From NCBI GenBank assembly GCA_023253795.1, contig JALRFG010000002.1, positions 13,941 through 39,936 of the forward strand: 25,996 nt of DNA, written 5' to 3'. Both the position numbers and the translations under genes were made by a program. The notes beneath the pieces were generated by a model. The model searched no databases and was not told where the DNA came from. It was given only the letters and a program-made list of their open reading frames with translations. Below are positions 1-6,158 of the stretch, one piece after another. Position 1 is the first letter of the stretch, and each line of letters begins with the position of its first letter. Source of the stretch: Methylocystis sp. (GTDB lineage Bacteria > Pseudomonadota > Alphaproteobacteria > Rhizobiales > Beijerinckiaceae).

Positions 1-299
1 GCGGCGCCGCCTCGCAGGATATTCTGCTTCACGCGATCCATTTGCCGCGCTGGTCGCATTCGATCCCGGCGACCGTCACCGGATTGGATGGGGAAATTCT
101 CGCCAGCGCGCCGCACGCCGGCGGACTGGCTCTGATGATCGCGGCGCCTGGCCGGATTTCCGCGACAGAAATTGCGCAGACGCTCGCCACTGCGGGCGTC
201 GAGGGCGCGCGTGTCGAACCAATCGGCAGTCACGCAACCCGATATGAACTCAATGAGGCGCGCAGCGGCGTCTTCGCGCCGGGGGAGCTAAACCCATGA
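1..299 (+). CDS. C-terminal fragment of an unidentified protein (gene cut by window edge)
   Basis: The reading frame is open from base 3 to a TGA at 297-299, giving about 98 residues of a C-terminus; the true start lies left of the window. The TTG at 42 lies inside this open frame and is not a convincing start. The last four bases overlap the start of hisC as ATGA, so it is the upstream member of the hisC-tyrC operon. The fragment contains a run rich in Gly/Ala with the segment APGRISATEI, but I do not recognise a family from it. In related alphaproteobacteria a chorismate mutase gene often precedes hisC-tyrC, which makes that a reasonable guess by position only. Confidence 0.6.
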   Translation, partial: GAASQDILLHAIHLPRWSHSIPATVTGLDGEILASAPHAGGLALMIAAPGRISATEIAQTLATAGVEGARVEPIGSHATRYELNEARSGVFAPGELNP

Positions 300-1420
300 G
301 CCGACCCGTTCCCCGTCCGGGCGTAATGGCGATTGACCCTTATGTGCCCGGCAAGAGCGCCGCGCCCGGCAGCGGACGCACCTTCAAGCTCTCCGCCAAT
401 GAAACGCCGTTTGGCCCTTCGCCACGCGCCGTGCAGGCGGTGCGCGACATGGCCGATAAACTGGCGATCTATCCCGAAGGCTCGTCGCGCAAACTGCGCG
501 AGGCGATTGGCGCGCGTTACGGACTCGATCCCGCGCGCATTGTCGCCGGCGCCGGCTCCGATGAAATTCTGGAGATGCTGGCCCTCGCCTATATCGGACC
601 GGGCGACGAAGGGCTCTACAGCCAATATGGCTTTCTCGAATACAAAATCGTGACGCTCAGCGCCGGCGGCACGCCGGTCGTTGCGCCGGAACGCAACTAC
701 ACGACCGACGTCGACGCCTTGCTTGCCTGCGTCACCGAGAAAACCCGCCTGGTGTTTCTCGCCAATCCGAATAATCCGACCGGCACCTATCTGCCGGCGT
801 CGGAAGTCGAACGACTGGCGCGCGGACTTCCGAAAAAGGCCATTCTCGTACTCGACGGCGCCTATGCCGAATATGTCGAACGCGAAGATTATGAAGCGGG
901 CGTCGCACTTGTCGATGCGCTCGACAATGTCGTGATGACGCGCACCTTCTCGAAGATTTACGGCCTCGCCGGGCTGCGCATTGGCTGGGGCTATGGCTCC
1001 GATCACATCGTCGACGCGCTCAACCGCATTCGCCCGCCATTCAATGTGTCGAGCCTGGGCTCCGCTGCCGGCATCGCCGCGCTTGAGGATGTCGGGCATA
1101 TTGAAAAATCCATCGCGCATAACTCCCGCTGGTTGCCATGGCTCACACAGGAGATCACCGCGCTTGGTCTCGAAGTTCTGCCCAGCGTCGCCAATTTCAT
1201 CGCCATTCGCTTTCCCGACACGCCGGGACAGACCGCCGATGACGCCGATCATTTTCTTACCGAACGCGGGCTGATCCTGCGCGCCATCAAGGCCTATGGC
1301 ATGGGCGAATTCCTGCGCCTCACCATCGGCAGCGAGGAAGCCAACCGGCTTGTCGTCGACGCCTTGCGCGAATTCAGGGCGCAGACGCCAGCGGCAGCCA
1401 AAAGAACCGCGCATGTCTGA
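296..1420 (+). CDS. hisC: Histidinol-phosphate / aromatic aminotransferase HisC
   Basis: A PLP-dependent class I/II aminotransferase of 374 residues, the usual HisC length. It converts imidazole-acetol phosphate and glutamate to histidinol phosphate. Visible family marks are SANETPFGPSP near residue 33 (N-terminal substrate/PLP region), NPNNPTGTY near 157-165, and SKIYGLAGLRIGWGY, whose lysine K220 should form the PLP Schiff base. The ATG overlaps the preceding stop as ATGA, and its own TGA overlaps the tyrC start by 8 bases, so all three are translationally coupled. Because it sits with tyrC rather than with other his genes, a role in transaminating prephenate or phenylpyruvate/4-hydroxyphenylpyruvate is likely in addition to, or instead of, histidine synthesis; some HisC proteins are known to do both. 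Confidence 0.93.
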   Translation: MSRPVPRPGVMAIDPYVPGKSAAPGSGRTFKLSANETPFGPSPRAVQAVRDMADKLAIYPEGSSRKLREAIGARYGLDPARIVAGAGSDEILEMLALAYIGPGDEGLYSQYGFLEYKIVTLSAGGTPVVAPERNYTTDVDALLACVTEKTRLVFLANPNNPTGTYLPASEVERLARGLPKKAILVLDGAYAEYVEREDYEAGVALVDALDNVVMTRTFSKIYGLAGLRIGWGYGSDHIVDALNRIRPPFNVSSLGSAAGIAALEDVGHIEKSIAHNSRWLPWLTQEITALGLEVLPSVANFIAIRFPDTPGQTADDADHFLTERGLILRAIKAYGMGEFLRLTIGSEEANRLVVDALREFRAQTPAAAKRTAHV

Positions 1421-2342
1421 CGCAGTCGTTGAACGCCTCGCGTTGATCGGCGCCGGACTGATCGGCTCGTCGATCGCCCGCGCCGCGCGTGAGTTTAACG
1501 CCGCGCACAGCATCGTGATCTACGACGCCGCGCCGGACGTGCGCGCGCGGGTGCGCGAAATTGGCATCGCCGACGTTGTCGAGGACGATATCGCAGATGC
1601 GGTGAAAACTGCCGATCTGGTGATTATCTGCACGCCGGTCGGCGTTTGCGGCGAGGTCGCCAAACAGATCGCCCCGCATCTCAAACCCGGCGCGATCATC
1701 TCCGATGTCGGCTCGGTGAAAGGCGCCGTTGTTGCACAAGTCGTCCCGCATTTGTCGGCGCAGGTTCATTTTGTGCCGGCGCATCCGATCGCCGGCACGG
1801 AATTCTCCGGCCCCGACGCCGGCTTCGCGACGCTGTTTTGTAATCGCTGGTGCATTCTGACGCCGCCGGCAAATGCTGACGCCGATGCTGTCGCCAGACT
1901 GGACGACTTCTGGACGCGGATTGGCGCAAAAGTCGAAAGAATGAGTCCGGCGCATCATGACAAGGTTTTGGCGCTGACCAGCCATCTGCCGCATCTGATC
2001 GCTTATAACATTGTCGGCACAGCGGATGATTTCGGCGAACAGACGCGCTCGGAAGTGATCAAATTCTCGGCCTCGGGCTTTCGCGATTTCACCCGCATCG
2101 CCTCCTCCGACCCGACCATGTGGCGCGACATTTTCCTCAACAACCGCGAGGCGGTTCTGGAAATGCTCGGACGATTCAACGAAGATTTAAGCGCCTTGCA
2201 GAAAATGATCCGCCTCAACGACGGCGACGCTTTGTTCGAATTTTTCACTCGCACGCGCGCTATTCGGCGTTCGATCATTGAACAGGGACAGGATACGTCT
2301 GCGCCGGATTTCGGCCGCCGCGACAAAGAGCCAAAAGCTTAA
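1413..2342 (+). CDS. tyrC: Prephenate / cyclohexadienyl dehydrogenase TyrC
   Basis: An NAD(P)-dependent dehydrogenase of 309 residues that oxidatively decarboxylates prephenate (or arogenate) on the way to tyrosine. The N-terminal Rossmann fold shows GxGxxG at residues 13-18 (GAGLIG). HPIAGTEFSG matches the conserved HPxAGxExSG motif of the TyrA family, and SHLPHLIAYNI matches the second conserved block. The ATG at 1413 is chosen because it places the glycine motif right after the start; the same frame is open further upstream inside hisC but codes nothing family-like. The start overlaps hisC by 8 bases with only a weak purine-rich stretch ahead (AAAAGAA), which fits translational coupling. 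Its TAA overlaps the stop of the convergent acyl-CoA ligase gene. Confidence 0.92.
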   Translation: MSDAVVERLALIGAGLIGSSIARAAREFNAAHSIVIYDAAPDVRARVREIGIADVVEDDIADAVKTADLVIICTPVGVCGEVAKQIAPHLKPGAIISDVGSVKGAVVAQVVPHLSAQVHFVPAHPIAGTEFSGPDAGFATLFCNRWCILTPPANADADAVARLDDFWTRIGAKVERMSPAHHDKVLALTSHLPHLIAYNIVGTADDFGEQTRSEVIKFSASGFRDFTRIASSDPTMWRDIFLNNREAVLEMLGRFNEDLSALQKMIRLNDGDALFEFFTRTRAIRRSIIEQGQDTSAPDFGRRDKEPKA

Positions 2343-4090
2343 GTCTGCACTTCAGATTCATGCGCTTCCTGCGGCGCCAACACAGGGTGCCGTGTGAGAA
2401 ACTCCTCCTTGAGCGCCCGGCGCAAAATTTTACCGACATTGCTCTTGGGCAGCGTATCGCGAAATTCGTAATAACGCGGCGTCTTGTAATTGGTCAGTTG
2501 CTCATGCGCAAAGACGCGTAATTCCTGCACCGTCAACGTCGCATCGCGCGGCACAATAAAGGCGACCGGGGCTTCGCCAGAATGCGCGAAGGGCACGCCG
2601 ATGACAGCGACCTCTTTCACCTTGGGATGCTGACTGAGCGCTTCCTCAACCTCGTTGGGATAAACATTAAAGCCGGAAACAAGGATCATATCCTTGAGCC
2701 GATCGACGATCCTGAACATGCCGCCTGGCTCCATCACGGCGATATCGCCAGTGCGGAAATAGCCATCGGATGTCATGACTTTCGCCGTCTCGTCCGCGCG
2801 GTGCCAATAGCCCGGCATGACCTGCGGGCCTTTTGCGACTAGCTCGCCACGTTCGCCGGGCGGCGCGACGCCGCCATCCGGCATGCGCAGGGAAATCTGC
2901 GTCGAGGGCAGCGGATAACCGATGCCGCCGGTGAATTCGGCGATATCCGGTCGATTAATCGTGAGAATCGGCGAGGTTTCCGACAGGCCGTATCCTTCAA
3001 TAATCGGTTGGCCAGTGAGCGTCTTCCAGCGATGCGCGACAATCTGCTGGGTCGACATGCCGCCCGACACGCTATGCACAAGAGCGGAAAAATCGACCTT
3101 GCCAATATCGGGATGATCGACCAGCGCCGCGTAAAGCGTGTTCACGCCGGAAAACAGCGTGAACCGGTTCTTGCGCATTGTCCCGATCAGACCGCCGAGA
3201 TCGCGCGGATTAGCGATGAGCAGGCAACAGCCACCGATCTTCACCAGCAACAGGCAGCAGGCGGTCAGCCCGAAGATGTGATAGAGCGGGAGCGCCGTCA
3301 CCATTGTGTGCGGGCCCTTTGGCTCAATGTGATAGCGCAGCCACGCCCATGATTGGGCGATATTGGCGGCGACATTGCGATGCAACAGCATCGCGCCCTT
3401 AGCGACGCCGGTTGTGCCGCCGGTGTATTGCAGAAAAGCGATATCGTCGCGTCCGACATCAACCCGCGTAAACTGCAACCCGGCGCTGGCGCGCAGAAGC
3501 TGCACGAAATCGATGGCGCCGGGAATGGCATAGGCCGGAACCTGTCGCTTGATGTAACGCGACACGGCGTTCACCAGCAGCCCCTTCAATCCCATCAGAT
3601 CGCCGGGACGCACAACGACGACCTGCTCGACGCTGATGTTTGGCCATGCCGCCTGAACGGTATGCGCGAAATTCTCGAAGATAAACAGAAAGCGCGCGCC
3701 GGCGTCGTTGATCTGGTGCTCAAGTTCGCTATGCGTATAGAGCGGGTTGATGTTGACTACGACGCCGCCGGCGAGCAACGCGCCAAACAGGATCGCCGGA
3801 TAAGCGAGCACATTGGGCGACATGATCGCCACGCGGTCGCCTTTGACAAGTCCACGTGCTTGCAACCACGCCGCAACCTGACGCGCCGCGACGCCCATTT
3901 CGCGAAAACTCTGACGAACGCCGAAGCTCTCCATCGCCGGTCGGTCGGCGTAAGTCGCAACGCTGGCCTCGAACATATCGACAAGCGTCGAATAGTCCTC
4001 CGCGCCGATATCGGTCGGCACAGCGCCCGGATAGGCGGCGAGCCAAGGTCGCTGCGCATAGGGATCGTCGTATTCGATGTGCGACATCAT
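2339..4090 (-). CDS. Long-chain fatty acid--CoA ligase (FadD-type, ANL superfamily)
   Basis: An adenylate-forming acyl-CoA synthetase of 583 residues; it activates a carboxylic acid with ATP and joins it to CoA. Motifs in order: the phosphate-binding loop YTGGTTGVAKG at 222-232, YGLSETSP at 367-374, the adenine-binding YFRTGD at 444-449, the hinge region RLKDMI followed by SGFNVYPNEVEEAL ending near 485, and the C-terminal catalytic lysine K554 in PKSNVGKILRR. All catalytic parts are present, and length and layout match FadD. Translation begins at a double ATG preceded by a GGGAA sequence. It lies downstream of the NicO-type permease on the same strand with a 117-base gap, so it may or may not be cotranscribed. 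The exact acyl substrate cannot be read; an aromatic acid such as phenylacetate is a less likely alternative. Confidence 0.9.
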   Translation of the reverse strand: MMSHIEYDDPYAQRPWLAAYPGAVPTDIGAEDYSTLVDMFEASVATYADRPAMESFGVRQSFREMGVAARQVAAWLQARGLVKGDRVAIMSPNVLAYPAILFGALLAGGVVVNINPLYTHSELEHQINDAGARFLFIFENFAHTVQAAWPNISVEQVVVVRPGDLMGLKGLLVNAVSRYIKRQVPAYAIPGAIDFVQLLRASAGLQFTRVDVGRDDIAFLQYTGGTTGVAKGAMLLHRNVAANIAQSWAWLRYHIEPKGPHTMVTALPLYHIFGLTACCLLLVKIGGCCLLIANPRDLGGLIGTMRKNRFTLFSGVNTLYAALVDHPDIGKVDFSALVHSVSGGMSTQQIVAHRWKTLTGQPIIEGYGLSETSPILTINRPDIAEFTGGIGYPLPSTQISLRMPDGGVAPPGERGELVAKGPQVMPGYWHRADETAKVMTSDGYFRTGDIAVMEPGGMFRIVDRLKDMILVSGFNVYPNEVEEALSQHPKVKEVAVIGVPFAHSGEAPVAFIVPRDATLTVQELRVFAHEQLTNYKTPRYYEFRDTLPKSNVGKILRRALKEEFLTRHPVLAPQEAHESEVQT

Positions 4091-4182
4091 CTTGTTCCCG
4101 AAGTCGCGCGAAACGATGTGCGCGGGTTCGCCGGCTTCTTTCTTACATAAATTGGGAACGGGACGGCAAAAACCACTGCAAC

Positions 4183-4200
4183 ACGCAAGAAACGCAAGAA
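4183..4200. repeat. Tandem 9-bp direct repeat
   Basis: ACGCAAGAA occurs twice without a gap in the short space between the acyl-CoA ligase start and the permease stop. Two copies are too few to assign a role; it may be chance or a slippage product. Confidence 0.4.
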
Positions 4201-4207
4201 AGCTGCG

Positions 4208-5212
4208 TCAGGAGCCGGCGCGCGACAGGCCATAGCCGGCCAGCAATGCGCCGCCCATCAGCAAGACGATAAGCGCAGCGACCAATTCGGCGCCGCGTCC
4301 GATCAGCAGCGCGCGACGCGACTCCGGGCCGCTCCAGCGCATGGCCGCGCTCTTGGCGTAAACCGCCAGGCTCGCCAGCGCGCCGGTGGTCAGCGCCGTT
4401 CCGGCCGACATCGCCAGCACGGCGGCGACGCCAGCGGCGAACATGTTTTGCGACAGCGTGAAAACCAAAACCAGTATCGCGCCGGAGCAGGGACGCAGCC
4501 CCGCCGCAATCACCGTGGCGACAGCGTCCCGCCAGCGAAACGACGGACCGGTCAGCGTCGTCGGGTCCGGCGCATGATAATGCCCGCAATCCGGCCCATG
4601 GACATGCGCGGGATCGTCAATCGCCTCGCAGGCGAAACGGTTGGCGGGCGCCACCGCTGGCGCCTGAAGGGCGGCGTAAAAGGCGCGGCCCTTGGTGAAG
4701 ACCAGACGCGCGCCGAGCGCGGCGATCGCCGCATAGCTCAAAACTTCGATCCATTGAGCGGCGTCATTCATCTCGCCGGCCGTCGCCCGAAACAGCAGCG
4801 CGGCCACGCCGACGAGGACAATGGCGACCGCCCCCTGCAGCAAGGCTGCGAGTCCGGCGAGCAGCAAGCCGCGACGCAAGGCGGTTTCGCTGGCGATCAT
4901 ATAGGAGGTCAGCACCGCCTTGCCGTGACCGGGGCCAGCGGCGTGAAACACGCCATAGGCAAAGCTTGAGCTTAACAATAAAGTGAGAGCGGCAGGATCA
5001 TCCTTCAGCCCGCGCGCCGCCGCCTGAAGCGCCGTATGAAATTTCGCCTGCCAGGACAGAATAAGGCCAGCAAGCCCGCCTGCCGCGCCCGCCGCCTCGG
5101 TCCCGCCCACCGAAAACGGATGCCGTTGCTGGCCGAGCGCCGGCTCGACCAGCGCCGCCGCACCGACGAACCCGATCAGCGCCAGTAAAAACAGACTACT
5201 ACGGCGATTCAC
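4208..5212 (-). CDS. NicO/RcnA-family divalent metal permease (ZevB-like)
   Basis: An inner-membrane transporter of the nickel/cobalt NicO family, about 334 residues. After a hydrophobic N-terminus (signal or first membrane segment) it carries HAAGPGHGKAV at about 90-100, the signature of the family, and a second half with AAGLRPCSGAILVLVF. Between them is a histidine-rich loop near 203-213 (HVHGPDCGHYH), a likely metal sensor or binding site. Several further hydrophobic segments follow. I choose the GTG at 5212 because it forms a 4-base GTGA overlap with the DUF1007 stop; a TTG at 5218 is possible and adds two residues. Neither has a clear Shine-Dalgarno sequence, so coupling is expected. 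NicO proteins include exporters (RcnA) and, when paired with DUF1007, the zinc-uptake protein ZevB. Metal and direction are not decided by sequence. Confidence 0.85.
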   Translation of the reverse strand: MNRRSSLFLLALIGFVGAAALVEPALGQQRHPFSVGGTEAAGAAGGLAGLILSWQAKFHTALQAAARGLKDDPAALTLLLSSSFAYGVFHAAGPGHGKAVLTSYMIASETALRRGLLLAGLAALLQGAVAIVLVGVAALLFRATAGEMNDAAQWIEVLSYAAIAALGARLVFTKGRAFYAALQAPAVAPANRFACEAIDDPAHVHGPDCGHYHAPDPTTLTGPSFRWRDAVATVIAAGLRPCSGAILVLVFTLSQNMFAAGVAAVLAMSAGTALTTGALASLAVYAKSAAMRWSGPESRRALLIGRGAELVAALIVLLMGGALLAGYGLSRAGS

Positions 5213-5853
5213 GGACAAGCCACGATCGCGCGGGTGGCGAGCTTGATGCCGAAATCGGCGCCGGGCGACATGTTCTGGAAGAAGGCCTCGCTCAGCTTCT
5301 GATTGTCGGCCGCCACCAAGGGGCCAGGATCGACAAGGCTGATCGAACAGCCGGTCGGCGCCTTGGCGAGTTTGACCGGCTCCTGCTTCTCCAATCCGAA
5401 GGAAACATAATAGGTTGGATCATAAACCTGGAAGGAGAACGGCTTTTTCGCCGCCACTGGCGCCTCCAGCGGCAAAAAGAAGTGCAGGGTCACATTGCGC
5501 TTGTCATCGGCCTCCATATAGACGTCCTGCGGCGGCTTGAAATCGACTTTCGCATTGTTTTGTTTGGCGAAAGTGAAGTAATCGAACTCAGAGAGAGTTT
5601 CCGTGCTGGATTTGGCGAAAGGCTCCAGCTCGGCGCGCGTCGGCGGTTTGCCGTCCTTGCCAAGCCCCTGCGTGGCGAAGGCGGAATACATTTCGTCGAA
5701 CTCCCAGGCGTGGCGCACGCCCAGGATCTTGCCATCCTTGTCGAAGACCACTTCGCTGCGCACAGCCACCCAGACATGCGGGTGCGCAGTCGCTGCGCCG
5801 GAGCCGGCGAGGAGCGCCAGCAGGCCAAACAGGATCGAGAAAAGCCGGATCAT
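5209..5853 (-). CDS. DUF1007 periplasmic protein (ZevA-like metal-transport partner)
   Basis: A secreted protein of 214 residues of the DUF1007 family. A signal peptide covers residues 1-23 (short basic start, Leu-rich core, ATA cleavage site) and the mature chain would begin HPHVWV, the hallmark of the family. Its gene overlaps that of the NicO permease by 4 bases, the arrangement known for zevA-zevB of Haemophilus influenzae, where the pair supports growth on limiting zinc. By analogy it should capture or hand over a divalent metal in the periplasm. The ATG has a GAGG only three bases ahead, a rather short spacing. It is divergent from the oxidoreductase gene, sharing the 305-base region 5854-6158. 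I see no classic Zur-type palindrome upstream. Confidence 0.85.
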   Translation of the reverse strand: MIRLFSILFGLLALLAGSGAATAHPHVWVAVRSEVVFDKDGKILGVRHAWEFDEMYSAFATQGLGKDGKPPTRAELEPFAKSSTETLSEFDYFTFAKQNNAKVDFKPPQDVYMEADDKRNVTLHFFLPLEAPVAAKKPFSFQVYDPTYYVSFGLEKQEPVKLAKAPTGCSISLVDPGPLVAADNQKLSEAFFQNMSPGADFGIKLATRAIVACP

Positions 5854-5936
5854 CAGCCTCGATATAGTCGCTCAAAGCCGGCGAAAACAGGGCGCAACCG
5901 GCGCCTGACAGCTTGTGTATGACCGAGGATCCGTCC

Positions 5937-5966
5937 TTGAAAAACACTGGTCCACTGGCGTAAACT
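5937..5966 (+). promoter_or_regulatory. Candidate sigma-70 promoter for the oxidoreductase gene
   Basis: TTGAAA at 5937-5942 and TAAACT at 5961-5966 are separated by 18 bases. They match 5 of 6 and 4 of 6 consensus positions. Transcription from here would give a leader of about 185 bases before the ATG at 6159. This is pattern reading only; such matches arise by chance in a region of this size. Confidence 0.3.
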
Positions 5967-6052
5967 TGAAGGGAAGGGCCGCGCGTAGGGCGTTTTTCGC
6001 GTTGGCCCCCGGCGACAAGGTCGCAGGTCAGGGTCTGGGCCGCGTTCGGGCC

Positions 6053-6072
6053 GCCCCTTGTTGGGCCTTTTT
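6053..6072 (+). terminator. Weak terminator-like hairpin in the oxidoreductase leader
   Basis: GCCC and GGGC can pair around a 6-base loop and are followed by C and five T. A four-pair stem is short for an intrinsic terminator. It lies between the candidate promoter and the gene, so if real it would act as an attenuator or pause site rather than an end of a gene. Confidence 0.2.
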
Positions 6073-6158
6073 CGGGTGAGCGTCCTCGTTCCTCGTTGTT
6101 CTTTGCGTCATCGGCGCGCGCTTATGCGCAGGGCCGTTTCGCGCAGGAGAGTTATTGC

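Larger units (their letters stand above)
5854..6158. other. Divergent intergenic region
   Basis: This 305-base stretch separates the minus-strand metal-transport pair from the plus-strand oxidoreductase. It contains no convincing gene. It holds a candidate promoter for the plus strand, an imperfect hairpin at 5976-6008, a short GC hairpin followed by five T at 6053-6072, and the Shine-Dalgarno AGGAG at 6145-6149. A direct repeat CACTGG-TC-CACTGG lies between the promoter hexamers. Confidence 0.6.

Noticed and set aside
1296..1412. Longer N-terminus for tyrC from an upstream start inside hisC
   Set aside because: The Rossmann motif sits at the very start of the family; 39 extra Arg/Ser-rich residues are a shadow of hisC.
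230..1513. 427-codon open frame on the minus strand across hisC
   Set aside because: It is antisense to a gene with clear HisC motifs; long opposite-strand frames are common in GC-rich coding DNA, and the translation has no family features.
6096..6158. Longer N-terminus for the oxidoreductase from an upstream ATG
   Set aside because: The later ATG at 6159 has a well-spaced AGGAG, and the added residues do not look like family sequence.
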